From Muricea muricata (taxonomy: Eukaryota; Cnidaria; Anthozoa; Malacalcyonacea; Plexauridae): DNA of 64,000 bases. Location of the stretch: NCBI GenBank assembly GCA_963855995.1, contig OY979730.1:9153300-9217299 (forward strand), given 5' to 3'. Positions 1 through 11,585 of this stretch are shown here, piece by piece; the stretch's first letter is position 1; every line of letters begins with the position of its first letter. The translations under genes were made by a program, and so were the position numbers. Under the pieces are notes generated by a model. That model was not told the origin of the DNA. It made no database searches and worked only from the letters and a program-made list of their open reading frames with translations.

Positions 1-737
1 TGTTACCAAAAAATTGACAACGGATATTACAATTACTTCAAAGGTTTTTATCAATAATCCGATAAAAAAATATATTGCCATTTTCATTTAAAACCTCAGG
101 ATCTAAAACTACTATTGTTCCATACAAGATTTCTGAAGAAATATTCTTAAGGTTATGAATACGGCAAGGGAAATTTCCTTTGAATTTTACGTCAACCCAA
201 AATTAAGAAAACCGGCTTTTGAACTGACAACTCGACGCCTGGCGTTAACCAGAAAAGCAAAGTTCAGTCCATTCATAGATATTAGAAAAAGGGGTGGAAT
301 GGCAACTCTTTTGTTATCTATATTTTATCTTCAGTTGAGCACACCAGAAGCAAACATTGCCCAACTTGTATGGTAATTATGCTCATGAACTCAATTTCGT
401 TTATGCGCACAATTACCATAGCGAGTTGTGCAATGTTTGTTTCCGGTTTATTCAAAATAACTGAACCGAAGATCGTGTATAGTATTGAATAGCGTTGCCA
501 ATCCATTCCCCTTTCTAATATCTATGGTCCATTTTAGATAAATTAGGAAAGTGATGCTGTATAAACGTAGGATTGGGGAGCAGGAGGGCTTGCTGTAACC
601 TAAAACCTGGAAGAAACATCGCGAGCACAACTTGTCATCAGCTTGGGAACAGACTTATTGCAACTTGTTTCCATGTGGTTTTTTGTGCGTTTCTAGCCCG
701 TGTAATACATGAGTAACGAAATTTCCATAATGCTTAC
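1..737. other. Intronic sequence at the left edge (CABIT-like gene intron 2)
   Basis: This stretch follows the splice donor of the second exon of the minus-strand CABIT-like gene, so it should be intron. Apart from a foldback repeat at 274-526 I see no exon. The short ORFs here lie inside the foldback arms and resemble each other because the arms are inverted copies. Confidence 0.5.
274..526. repeat. Foldback element (MITE-like inverted repeat)
   Basis: The left arm beginning CATAGATATTAGAAA is matched in reverse complement by the right arm ending TTTCTAATATCTATG. The similarity continues inward with mismatches through AAACATTGC and TATGGTAATTATG. Arms of about 120 bp almost meet at the centre, typical of a small non-autonomous DNA transposon. 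The arms are diverged, so the insertion is not very recent. Confidence 0.6.
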
Positions 738-978
738 CTAACGAGATACCAATGGAGCTCCTCTCCTTTGCTTCCCCTCCTTTCTGTTCTTGGGAAACTA
801 GTTCCTGAGTTCTCAACAACTCAGCCGGGACAAGATAACCTGAGTCGTCTTCGACAGGTTCTTCTGGGTCTTCCTGCTGCGGACTTGGTGGTGCTTTGCT
901 CTCAGCTTTTGATTTCTCGTTCGATTTTGACTTTTGTGCTTTCGTTTTTTCTACCTTTGGTTCTTTATTTTTTTTATC
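738..978 (-). CDS. CABIT-like gene, coding exon 2
   Basis: On the minus strand an acceptor (TTCCTTCAG, AG at 980-979) is followed by an open exon of 241 nt starting GAT AAA AAA, in phase 0 as exon 1 requires. It ends at the donor GTAAGC (737-732), leaving phase 1. The product starts DKKNKEPKVEKTKAQ, carrying on the charged tail of exon 1, and then has EEPVEDDSGYLVPAELL. The conserved-looking tyrosine in an acidic context suggests a phosphotyrosine docking site (inference). The plus-strand ORF over the same interval is a shadow. Confidence 0.65.
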
Positions 979-3900
979 CTGAAGGAATTTATGAAATATA
1001 CTCAGTTTAAACTGGCAATCATTAGCGAGATCTTTGGGGAAACTTGGTTTTGAACTTCAAAAGAGTTGTTTCATTTGAAAAAGAAAACTTTTTAACGATT
1101 TGGAAAACTACGACTTTACATCTTCTTTAAAATTTGTTTAGTTCTTCACAAATCTAGACTCGGATCATCAAGAACTTGCGAGCTCATTGCCACCGTGGAT
1201 TATTCATTTTTGGAAGTACACCAAACTTGTATCTTAGTTCGTATGTATTGAGCTTCTCACTAATAGCAAGAAGTTCCTTTGTTTTAAGAAGTTTTGTTTT
1301 CACTTTGATTTAAGAAGTAATTTTATAGTGTATGAACTTATGACTTGGTTTTCATTATCTTTTTTTATTTCTTTTAACTTCGCCACAAGGGCAGGGTCAC
1401 CACAACAGCGTGAGCCAATTACTGTGGGCTTGTATTACCTATCCCACCCTGTCAACATTCCCTGTGGGAGGAAACCAGAGTACCCGGAGAAAACCCACGA
1501 CTTTCGGCAGAGCGTTGACTATATACTCTTTTTACATAAGGACTGGGTTCGAGTCTACCTTACTGGGGATCGAACTCGAAACCTTAGAGGTGAAATGCGA
1601 GTGGTCTGACCACTACACCGCCGAAGCCCCATTTCGATACAGTCTTTGTGAAAATAAGCGGGTAGGTTGGGAAAATGGCGTTAAAACTGTTTGCGATATT
1701 TATATAGTTGTTGCACCCAAACATGGTATCCGTCCAGTATTTAAAATGCCCAACCATGCTATGTTTTTTTCACTCACCAGACCCCTGCCTCTTAATCACA
1801 TCCGGTCACAATTCGAAACTAGCTTTCTGCGACGCCACGCTGTTCGTTGCGGAGAATTTGATGTATAAGAATTTGAACCCACGTTGTTTTTAATTTAAAA
1901 GTGTCAGCTACTCCAAGTAGGTTGTTTGGTGTTATTCGTTCACCGAAGCTGATTTCCGCAAGGGGCGTGTTCAAAAAATTAAAGTTTACTGGTGCAAGTG
2001 CAAAAAATGATAGCATTGATCACACGGTATTTAACGAGGATATTGGTAGACTATTACATCAGTTTAAATACTTATTACTCCATTGGATCATGTGAGTAGT
2101 GATTTTTTGGCAAAAGGAAGAACTTGATTTACTTTCCCTGATGTTTTTAGGAATTTAGGGAATAGAACTCCAAAATCGTACACATGTCGAAATTCAGGGT
2201 GATCACTAATGTTTATTTCACAGAATATATTCAATAGAGGCTGCATGTTTGACTTCAACAAGAATTGTGATGCAGTTTTGAGATTCATTCAAGCCGCAAT
2301 CGATTTTTTATTTGCAATTCAGCCATTTCAGGCGTCACAGCGTATCGCAGAACAACGAGAAAGCGAAAACACAAACACAAATTATCGAATTTTCGTGTGT
2401 TTTTTTTACTAAAAAAGCTATGTTTGCGCTTTCATTTAAACACTTAATCTCCCGCTGTGAACATTGGGCTGACAACAGTTATGTTAAATTCCTGAGCGGT
2501 AAATATCCATTTAAAATACAATTGTGTGAATACATAGCAAGATCATCCTGATTTTAAGGGGCATTTTACATTAAGTACATGACACGGGCTAGCACGGTTG
2601 AGCGGGCTGATTCCTGTCTCCAAAATTTCTCCTCTTCGACAAAAGATTTCCTTAAATTTTTTTCGACGAGATTAAATTTGTAAGAACAATTATAACAAAG
2701 CCCGCGATACTATGCTGGAATGCAGATTAATTCGTCGAATTGGCTTTGAATGACCGCTCGTAGGCACAACAACGTGAAGTAATATTGGACAGAATAAAAA
2801 TCTTTGTTTTGGAAAAATTACACCAATTATAAACTACTAAGTGCCTTAATTATGCGCGGGTCTTTATATAATGTGGTCGTTGCCATGCCTATAAAAAACT
2901 AAAATAGCTTAAAAAGTACTGAAAAAAATTAATTTTATACATTCCATTTGATCACATCTTGATAATCATATGTATGGTATTTGGTGTTAGAGCATATTTA
3001 CCTCCATCTATATAGAGCTGTATGCATTCCTTGGCCAGTGAAATCTCTCTGTTGTTTCACACAAAATAAAATAATAAACCCGTGCATCGAACGGTTTGGA
3101 CTTAATAGTAAGAGAAACATCCATAAGTTCTTTGTACAATACAAAGTTTATTGTGTTCCTCAAGGAGGCTTTTCGACACTAATTTAATACAAGAATTGAT
3201 TTATTACAAGGTGGAGGTTTATTAATAAAAGGCTAAGGAACTACAGTATATAAAAATATCTATTAAAATAGTCTATTCCTAAGTGTAAAAACTGCTTAAT
3301 ATAATCACTACATTCGCAAATCATCAATTCACACTAAAACTCGGCAATGATTCAAAATAAATCCACACCTTGTCTACAACTATCACATATCGATTTATGA
3401 TGATTGATGATTCAATTATTCCTAAATCATCAAGCCTAGAAAGCAGACGCATATTTGGACCAGGCGGGTCATTTCTGTTTTGGCATTATACTAGTGTATT
3501 TATGTATCAATAATGTGTTTTTTTTCGCATTCCGATATCGAGAGGTCAGCCAACATTTTGCCACGATGCTGTCAGACAGCCTTAAGGTATAACCATGTTA
3601 TGGCTGTTTAATAAATTAACTACCCAATATGACGTGCTGCTTGTTCTGCCTAGTGATCACACACTCCCACATGATGTAATTAGCTTTTCCCGAATCCCGA
3701 ACGGTCCGATATCCGCGATTCTTGGCCGGTTAACCTTCTACCACAGACAAAACCTTTGAGAATTCAGACAATCTGAGCAATGTGAGAAGCGTCTTCTCAA
3801 AGTTGCAACTTAAAACGTACACAAAAAAAACATTGGACATTGCACTTCCTGAAACTATCTAAACAGAATTCGAAGTTTCAAGCAAAACCCTCTTCATCGT

Positions 3901-5339
3901 CGCTAGCAAGTTCCCGACGAAGGGTCTTTCTTCGAAACGACAAACTTTGCAGTTCATGTAGTGAAAGATCCTATGTTCCTGTGTGACGCTTTGACTGCAC
4001 TACCAAAACTGACAACGTTGGTAATCCGAACTATGGAATAGAGATTTACCATTGTGTACCCAAGTACCCTGATAAAATGTCTCTCAGACGTGTGAGAGAC
4101 AACCCCGAACCCCCAAAAACGAAACTTATGAGAAAACATACATTGAAATTATTTGAACCGCTGAATTGAGCAAACCTTTGTAATTCTCACCTTTTGTTTA
4201 TCTTTAGATTTTTCCTTATCTTTCGTCTTTTCCTTCGTTTCCTTGTCTTTTTTTCCCTTTGTTTCCTTTTCTTTCGTTTCCTTAATCTTGGCTTCTTTCT
4301 CCTTACTTGGCGCATCTTTGGCAGTATCCGAGCTGCTAATCCTTCTCACTTGGTCTTTGACGTTTACGTCACGCTTTGGTAGCTCGCCATTTGCCTTGGT
4401 GTCCTTAGACTTTCCGGCCGCTAGCGGCACAACTTCGTCGTACACGCTTTCGTCTCCGTATCCCCATTGCACAACCTCCTTTTCAATGTTGCCAAACGAA
4501 ACAACTAAACTCAAATGCGAATCAATGGATGACTTGTCCACTTCCTCGTGCAATTTTCTACAAAAGTCCTTGTGTTCAGCGTCCTCAAGCAAGACAGCTT
4601 TCGAAGCGGTGACTGTCAAGCTAAGCTCTGTCGGAATCGCGTACACAGTTTTCTTTTTCCCAAGACTCGAAGCAATGACAGTATCGACTGTGAAAAGCCT
4701 TGTAAGGCGAATTAAGCCACTCTTTGACTGCGTTATGAGGTCGTTGAGTGGACCAAATGCCTTGTTTGCTAACGTCGATTCAGTGAGGCCGATGCCTACA
4801 GGAAATGTCGAATAATGGCGTACAAAGTCGCTAATTTTTCGCTCCGTCGTCGTACCCATCGGCGCAAAACCTCCTTGCGCATTCCCCTTAATCTCGATCT
4901 TCACCGACAGCTTTTTTCTTTCACACGTGAACACATCACAACCGCTGATGGTTTTCTTAAATATAATGCTCAACACCTCACCGGGTTGGATATCTTGCAA
5001 CTGTTGATCTTTCGATTTCGTCGTCACCAGAAAGAATCGACAGGTCGGTAGAACTTTTCGTAGCTCGCTTAATGTACCGTACTCCTCTGCTTTCGTCAGT
5101 TGGTAAACCTTTGCCGGGCAATCGTACGGGAGTACAAATGTTTTACCTTCAGAAACGACGCACGCCTCGACCTTCTTAAGGGCTTTTGAGTCGTGAAGTA
5201 TCAGCTCATAGTTATGCTTAAACGCGGCCGATTTACTGCCATCCTTCTTGATTTTCGCCACTTGTGGCGGCGGGCTTTTCTTGATAAAGTCTTCGAGTCC
5301 GTAGTCAACGTTGCTCCACGGTATAGACGGACCCGACAT
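738..5339 (-). CDS. CABIT-domain-like signalling adaptor gene, 5' two exons (partial)
   Basis: Minus-strand gene joined from exon 1 (5339-4191) and exon 2 (978-738), continuing beyond the left edge. The visible product is 383 residues from exon 1 plus 80 from exon 2. Residues about 60-285 resemble a CABIT domain, the all-beta module of THEMIS and GAREM proteins. I base this on the order of short hydrophobic strands, LP at 69-71, the run LSELRKVLPTCRFFLV near 90-105, QPGEVLSIIF near 118-127 and a GGFAPM turn near 156. CABIT proteins are cytoplasmic adaptors in receptor tyrosine-kinase or antigen-receptor signalling that bind GRB2-type partners. A Lys/Glu-rich low-complexity tail (340-383) follows, and exon 2 continues that composition. 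Tyrosine motifs YGDESVYDEV (near 294-303) and SGYLVPAEL (exon 2) could be SH2 docking sites. The gene model is well supported by splice sites and phase; the CABIT name is a pattern judgement. Confidence 0.6.
979..4190 (-). other. Intron 1 of the CABIT-like gene
   Basis: A 3.2-kb intron bounded by GTGAGA and TTCAG on the minus strand. It holds a tRNA-derived SINE at 1430-1631. A block near 3950-4030 (starting TGTAGTGAAAGATCCT) is repeated near 59945, so it is part of a dispersed element. I see nothing recognisable in about 1900-3900. Confidence 0.55.
1430..1631 (-). repeat. tRNA-derived SINE
   Basis: Read on the minus strand, it starts with a tRNA-like head: an A-box-like TGTAGTGGTCAGACCA and a B-box GGTTTCGAGTTCGATCCC at tRNA-like spacing. 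The body then contains GTGGGTTTTCTCCGGGTACTC and TTTCCTCCCACAGGGAATG. That body sequence recurs near 38235, 55605 and 61280. A pol III head joined to a shared body is the signature of a SINE family; this is not a functional tRNA gene. Confidence 0.7.
4191..5339 (-). CDS. CABIT-like gene, coding exon 1
   Basis: The ATG at 5339 opens a 383-codon exon. It ends at codon AAG followed by the donor GTGAGA (4190-4185), phase 0. Reading on past the donor adds 13 residues and a stop, which I take as read-through into the intron. The last 45 residues are almost entirely Lys, Glu, Asp and Thr. No signal peptide is visible, so the product is probably cytoplasmic. Confidence 0.75.
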
Positions 5340-6120
5340 CGCAAAACTCGACGTGCGTTTCCAGCGCTTCGACTAAATTCAAGAATGTATAAAACTGGAG
5401 TCAGTTACATGCAAATACGTGAAGTCCTTCTCAGGTTTCAGCCCTCCCACTCAAATATTAACCCTTTGACATTACCATAATAATAGCAGGTAAACAATCG
5501 CGCGATGGCAATGTATTCTTCTGTGAGGAAAATTCTGAGGTAGCCCTGCGGATCGTTCGAATCTAAAAGAAAAACAGCGTCGAGTTAAGTGGCAGCCACT
5601 TTTGAATGTCTTCTCGAGCTTAGAGCAGAGGAAATATGCGATTAGAGGATTTAGCTTTAGGGCTCTTTATTAATGACCGCGTTTCCATTTTGCGACATTT
5701 TCGTGACGGGCTGTACGTCAGTATAAACCGAAGTTGGTATTCATTATTAGATCACTGCGGATACGAACTCCATCGCGTATTGGCGTTGTAGACAGTTTGG
5801 AGTTTTATTATCAGAGGATTCAGTTATTCAAAATGCTTTGCCAGCAAATAATCATAAAAAACGTAACAAAATGCATACACCAATTGATAATGTCGTCTTT
5901 TAAGCTCATCCTTTGAGCTATTCACAAAATAAAACGAAACACAAATTACGTTTTGTCCGGAGACCCTTCGTAGGGTCAGCTCGAACGGCAGTCTGAAAAA
6001 ACCCCAACTATATCTTCTAAATCTGTTCATTTAAGACTGACTTCACTAACTGCACTGGCAACGTCAGTTCGGATCGTTGGGAATGTAAGGATCTCAATTT
6101 AGGCCTAAATGCAACCATTA
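5340..6120. other. 5' flank of the CABIT-like gene
   Basis: The region upstream of the minus-strand ATG at 5339. It should hold the 5' UTR and promoter, but I find no convincing TATA box or first-exon donor. No other gene is evident. Confidence 0.4.
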
Positions 6121-6129
6121 TTAATATAT

Positions 6130-6300
6130 ACGCGCTTTGGTAGGAGTCGAACTGGCGATTCAGGTTCAATATGCCTGTCATTGTTTTTTATGCCTTTCTG
6201 CTGCAGTTGAAAAAACCACTATTCGGTGGATAGCGCTATCCAGTACCTACTTTTTGTACACACTACCACCGGTCCAAGCTATTCAAAAGTTGGTTTCCTT
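6130..6300. repeat. MITE related to the 19.9-kb and 20.9-kb elements (uninterrupted copy)
   Basis: The segment with CTGCAGTTGAAAAAACCACTATTCGGTGGATAGCGCTATCCAG matches the 3' parts of elements at 19936-20887 and 20890-21960. In this copy GGTGGATAG runs straight into CGCTATC. It is therefore an empty site for the 701-bp element inserted at the same motif at 20149. Confidence 0.5.
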
Positions 6301-7243
6301 AACCCTGGCCCTAAAATTCAAAGAAACTTTCCAACATTCTGTTTTTCAACTTGGACATATTTTCTCTCTCACAAATATCGTCTGGATCGAAATAAGTTGT
6401 TTAATGCTCTCATCTGAATATGAAATAAACAGGTGTGCGTGCAGAAATAGGTAAAGTACTTCAGTATGTCTATGTCTATTATACAACATGGAAATTAAGC
6501 ATGGTCTGTATGCACTTCTGCTGCATTATTAGATTATGGACGCAGTCTAGACGTTGGCAATTCAGGAAAATTAGGTACGAAGCTTAATCCCGGAAAAAGA
6601 AAACGCTCCCTGAAAACAATAAATGGGATGTAATAAGTTCTAAATATAACCATTGCTGAATTTGGGTTTTGTTTATAAAACCATTTGTTGGGTTTTTGAT
6701 TGGTTTTTGATAAGTTTACTGGTATATAGAACTTCGTCCGTACGAGTAGAATATGGAACTGCCTTACACCAGGCGAAAGATACTGTCTCAAAGTGCTGCT
6801 GTTTTTATACGCAGCCTTATTAGAAAATACAACAGCCTACTTGTAGATGTATACGACCCTGATAATGCCGTAACTCTAAAGTCGAACTGTGTGAAATGTC
6901 GCGCAAACAGAAATCATGCTTATTTCTGCAAAGACCGTGCTGTTTTTAACTTTTTATCATAACTACTGTAATCTAAATGCGTGTTAGGGCTCATCGTAAT
7001 TGGCTCCCGTGGATCTATCCTACGGAGCTGTGTAAACCAGCCATGTCCGTGTACGTACTGTCAATATCGTAAATTTGTTTTGTTTGTAATGGCAAAGTTT
7101 TTAAATAAATAAATAAAAATAAAAAAAAGATATTTTATAGCTTTGGCTACCAATTGATGGTCCATTGGGAAATTAGATACATATAAATACATGGAAGACA
7201 CAGCAAAAAACGCGCACTTTGTAACACGTGTGTTGACAACTTT

Positions 7244-7832
7244 CAGCAACTTGATCAACAAGCCGATATCAGGATGTGTTCTCGGAAGCCTTGCAACAGC
7301 TTGATTGTTGACGACATGTCTGTTGCAAGTTGTCAACAGACTTGTTGCAAGTTGATTGTCAAAACTTGTTATCCACAGGCTTGCTGCAAGTTGTTTCAAC
7401 GAGCTGGGACAAGTCTGCAAATAACAGAAATTGCAACAAGCCCAATTTTGGCAGACTTGTTACAACAGGTTTGTTACAACCTGTTGACAACTTGCAACAA
7501 ACCGGTAAAATCCACAACTTGTAACAAGTGTGTGGCGTTATCGTCTGTGTTCACTGCCCAAAATGCCAGACTTGTTGCATGTTGTCAAATTTACTGGCCT
7601 GTTGCCAGTTGTCAGCAAGTTGCAACAAATTTGTTGCAACTTGAAACTTGTCTTTAGCAGACTTGTCACAACTTGTTGAAACAACTTACAGCAAGTCAGT
7701 TGATAACAAGTTTTAAAAATCAACTTGCAACAAGTCTGTTGACAACCTGCAACAGACATGTCGTCAACAAGCCGTCAGTGTCGCAAGCCATGCGAACGCA
7801 CCCTGATATCAGTTATTGTTGATAACAAGTTT
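7244..7832. repeat. CAA/TTG-rich non-autonomous DNA element with long inverted repeats
   Basis: The motif GATATCAGGATG (7265) and its reverse complement in CCTGATATC (7802) mark the ends. Both flanks then run inward through about 160 bp of imperfect inverted repeat made of words such as TTGTTGCAAGTTG and TTGTCAACAGACTTG. Because the words are themselves near-palindromic, both strands translate to similar Cys/Gln-rich nonsense (SCQQTCCKL). Related copies or parts lie at 12720-13940, 14340-14960, 36860-37130, 39770-40040 and 42610-43125. Confidence 0.65.
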
Positions 7833-8394
7833 GTTGCGAGATAATAACAGCCTTTTTGAAACGTACGACTTCTTCATTGAGTGTTAATAACAACCATAAT
7901 AAGACAGCCGGGCGCAAGCTCAGATACAGCTATACCTGATAATATTTAGACAGAATTTCAGCCAATTCCTTTGTCACGATGGTAGCATATAGACAAACAA
8001 ACAGTCCTTCTGTCGGTTCGATTCAGCGAAATTACTGTATAGATTGTTTGTATTTTTGGAATGGTTGTTTTTTTTAAAGATAGATTGAATCAAGAAGTTC
8101 ATATTCTACACTTAATCGAGTATTAGACCACACGGAATAATGGTTTTTTATGTCCTTTATTTGGACATATTGTGACATAACACTGACTGCATCGTGTGTT
8201 ACATAAGGGAACTTCTCATGGAAAACTATTTTGGGCTGAGAATAAACATTCATGTTAAACTGATATGTACTGCACTTTCTAAGGATAAAATATTCCCCCC
8301 CCCCCCATCCCATAAATGATTCGACATAAACTAGACAGTTCAGAGATACAACAGATTATTTACAGTCTTCTATAAGCACTGGTTATCTTTAATA

Positions 8395-8446
8395 AAAATT
8401 CTCGAACACCTCTTTAATAAAAATTCTCGAACACCCCTCCTACGGG
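8395..8446. repeat. 26-bp direct duplication
   Basis: TCTTTAATAAAAATTCTCGAACACC occurs twice head to tail, separated by a base or two. It is a small tandem duplication with no other visible feature. Confidence 0.6.
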
Positions 8447-8633
8447 CGACCAATAATGGTGTATAAGTACGAATATCGTAAGTGGCATTCTTAATGTATC
8501 TGATCTTGTTAACATCTCTCAAACACGCTAGTGCAATTATTCACTTGTGTTCAGTCGAGGGCCTGTATATGGTCTCATGGATACTTATATGTATAAAAAA
8601 TCTTGGAAAATAGTCATGGAAACACTGATGTTT

Positions 8634-8715
8634 GTGGTGTTACCACACCGGGCAAGCTAAATATAATATGACTGGCCACGTACGGTGGGAATCGAACCTA
8701 CGAAGGACCTTTGAC
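8634..8715 (-). repeat. Fragment of a tRNA-derived SINE, interrupted by a palindromic element
   Basis: On the minus strand it reads AGGTTCGATTCCCACCGT (B-box-like) and then a tail containing AGCTTGCCCGGTGTGG. The same head and tail occur on the plus strand at 9327-9450. The expected A-box half is missing where the palindromic element starts at 8716, so that insertion seems to have cut it. Confidence 0.55.
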
Positions 8716-9102
8716 CTTTTAGACGAAATTTTGAAAAAAATCGAAGTAGGAAAAAAATATTACCGCAGCTTGAAAGAGCATCCTAAACTTGGTAAAATTG
8801 AAAAGTTTGGTTGTAGAATGTTGTAAACTATAGAAAATATAGCCTTGCAAAGTTGGCAAATTTTCTTCAGTTTTGTATTATCCGTGAGAAATGAATACCC
8901 TAGGGTATCAACTGGGTATTATTTTCCACCCGTAGTACAAATGTATACAAAATTTGCCAAATTCCAAAGGCAAAGGCTATATTTTCCATATTTTAGAACA
9001 TTTCACAACCAAACTTAACAACTTTACTAAGTTTAGGATGCTCTTTCATAATAGGGTAATATTTTTGCCTGTTCCGAATTTTTTCAAAATTTCGTCTAAA
9101 AG
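8716..9102. repeat. Palindromic MITE, copy 1
   Basis: Ends are CTTTTAGACGAAATTTTG and CAAAATTTCGTCTAAAAG. Arms of about 180 bp are inverted copies with scattered mismatches around a short centre. A second full copy is at 21525-21926, and a half copy lies near 24940-25030. Confidence 0.7.
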
Positions 9103-9326
9103 ATTAAAGGTTCATTACTGATCTACTTCTGCTCGGTCAGGACGGTTCGAGTATGTGGTATTTCGTAATTGACTCTAGATGCTTCGACGTCAATGTTGTC
9201 TCAAGTGATTACATGACTTTTTTATGTAATCGAGATCAACGCTAAGATTACCTTGGGTATATGGAAGAATTACGTTGATATACGAGGACTCAGTTCTAAA
9301 ATATCACATGCTCTTATATACCAACC

Positions 9327-9450
9327 TGACCGCATAGCTCGGTTGGCAGATGATTCGGCTAGCATTCCAAAGGTCCTAGGTTGGATTCCCACCGTGATCA
9401 GGCATATTTTTCGGCTTGCCCGGTGTGGATATAAACTCAGAGTAGCACCA
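9327..9450 (+). repeat. tRNA-derived SINE
   Basis: An A-box-like ATAGCTCGGTTGGCAGA and a B-box-like GGTCCTAGGTTGGATTCCC stand at tRNA-like spacing. They are followed by the body CGGCTTGCCCGGTGTGG and AACTCAGAGTAGCACCA. It belongs to the same family as 8634-8715 but the opposite strand. There is no intact tRNA cloverleaf or anticodon stem that I would trust. Confidence 0.65.
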
Positions 9451-9767
9451 CAACTCAGTGAATTTATTTGTTTTAATGATGCGTTGTTGTATATGATATG
9501 TATTAAGAACGGGTGTACTTTATAAAGAAAGACTACATGGGAGTTAATATGTTCTGCTGCCACCGAAAAAATACCCTGTTTCTGTTGTGACATCTCGAAC
9601 TAACTATGGCAGTGTCGATATTGGACAGTAAGAAGTACACGAATTAAGATGTAGGTTCTTTCATTATACTTGAAATCATAAAACAGGATTCTATGGGGCG
9701 CCATGTGTAAATTTATTATTTTACAACTTTTTAATGCTTTTTTCATTATTTATCAAACAACCAAAAA

Positions 9768-9925
9768 TACTCATTGGTTATTTGATATAACCAACTTTCT
9801 TTATTATATCAAATAACCAAACTAACTAATTTGGTTATATCAAATAACCAAAAATGTAAAGTTGATTGTATCCAAATAACCAAAATTGTAAAGTTGGTTA
9901 TATCAAATAACCAAAACAATATTTT
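9768..9925. repeat. Cluster of TTGGTTATATCAAATAACCAA palindromic units
   Basis: Near-palindromic units of the form GGTTAT-ATCAA-ATAACC occur five or more times within about 160 bp, in both orientations. This is short-range tandem amplification. I see no coding or promoter signal. Confidence 0.6.
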
Positions 9926-9929
9926 TACA

Positions 9930-11340
9930 CTTGGCGAAGTAATTACGTCACTGCATGCGCGTAACTAAGTTCGCACCCCCCCCCCGAGTTAAAAAAATTG
10001 CACGTTGAATCCCGTTGAATCCCGAAAGAACCTAGATATTTTTGTGTGTTTCTGTGGAGGATTTAATTGGGACCGTACTCCGCCTACTAATTATAAGTAA
10101 TATATTACTTAGCTTTCGCGACTATATATTTTAATCAGGCACAATGCTAGTTGGTCCTCACTAAAATATAGCGAAAGCTGCAATTAAATTGAAGAACGTC
10201 GATTTAGCGTTGTTTGTATATGAGCTAAATATAATATCCTACTAGTAGAGAAACCAATCAGATTGCAGAACAGCTAATATCCAATGCTTGTGCATAGAAT
10301 ATAAGCTGTTGATGGTGTAACTAGGTTATGGTAAATATTTCCCAATTACGACGTACAACCTTAGACAAACACGATTAGCTAGACTAAATAAAGGTTTTAA
10401 GTATTAATTGACGTGGTGCGCGAGACATGCGTAGGAGACTATCCACGTCATCGCTGTGACCAGACACGCTCTGTTTCCGGGAAGATATTCCCAAAGAAAA
10501 CATAAGAATGTGAAGATTTGAATTCTCAAATAAAACTGAAATGCTCAAGTAACAAAACAAATCATTGGTATGTGTACAACCAATTATTGTTCAATTTGAT
10601 TGTACGAAACGACCTCAAAGTGCCACCATATTGAATATTTCCAGGGAGGTGCTTTTGTTCAGGATACTTACTGAGTGACGAATCGATAGCAGCAACTTCT
10701 CGGCAAAGTCTGTACTCAATGCTCTTATCTGCTCCTTCGCAGAGCCTCCTTATATATTAAACTCACATGAAGTTTGCTGCTAAGTCAGTGAGCGCGTAGT
10801 CTATGATGGAAGAGTGTTGTACTCTTTCCGTCACCTTTGCACGCTCACTATAGCGAAAACTTCATGTAAGCATCGATGGAGACTCGTATGTAGTTACTGC
10901 GACATTTTACAGGAGAATGAAATGCATTTATAAATAAAACACATGCTCTAAGTCTCTCCCATAGCAGCAGTATTTTTGTATTTCTCACGTCGATCTAATG
11001 TTCTCAGCTTTGACCAATGTTTTAGTGACTTTATCGAAAGCTCAGATACAAAAAGGAACCTCTGTCCCATTTTCATAATTTTCTATCATATGGAAAGACT
11101 AGCAAGTAGCATTTGTATGTAATTTTGGAAATGCCTAAATATCTCCAGAGGCTACTGGCCAAAAAACATTTTTTAGATCATTAATATATTTGTGCGATGG
11201 GTGCTTCCTAGAAACGTGACCACGGGTTCAATGTTGTTATTGTCGAATATACTGTGGAGTTTTCGTTTTGAACCCACTTTGTTGTTATATTCGGTCGTCG
11301 TTATTATTCGGTTGTCGTTTTTGTGGCCAACAGTTGGAAA
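9930..11340. other. Intergenic, no gene seen
   Basis: AT-rich unique-looking sequence. Weak inverted repeats are visible near 10100-10180 (AGCTTTCGC / GCGAAAGCT) and near 10770-10870 (CATGAAGTTT / AAACTTCATG). I find no supported exon. Confidence 0.35.
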
Positions 11341-11349
11341 ATAGGGGCA

Positions 11350-11585
11350 GGCTGTTCAAAAGCCGGTTAGCTTAACGGAGCCGACTGGGTTAGCGTATAT
11401 GATTCAGACGAAATTTCCCAGCATCTTTTTCAGAGGTTTTGAAATGTTTCTTCAGAAATCTTTTCGGGATCGGTAGTAGTGCTGGTTTCTGAAGTTTTGA
11501 AAGAAACGATCGTGTAGAAATACAGAGACCATAAATTTTAAACATTGACCTAGGATTAGCGCTAAGCCAGCTTTGAACACGCGGC
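11350..11585. repeat. Small MITE with GTTCAAA...TTTGAAC ends
   Basis: Left end GCTGTTCAAAAGCCGGTTAGC is matched in reverse complement by right end GCTAAGCCAGCTTTGAACAC. Terminal inverted repeats of about 25 bp with a few mismatches bound about 230 bp of non-coding sequence. Confidence 0.5.

Noticed and set aside
768-1010. 80-codon plus-strand ORF with a hydrophobic C-terminus
   Set aside because: It is the shadow of the Lys/Glu-rich exon 2 of the CABIT-like gene on the minus strand.
4243-4815. 190-codon plus-strand ORF rich in Phe, Ser and Leu
   Set aside because: Antisense shadow of exon 1 of the CABIT-like gene.
7274-7657. Cys/Gln-rich ORFs in the CAA/TTG elements, which look like small secreted cysteine-rich peptides
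   Set aside because: The same peptide words appear on both strands and in every element copy, so they come from the repeat words, not from selection on protein.
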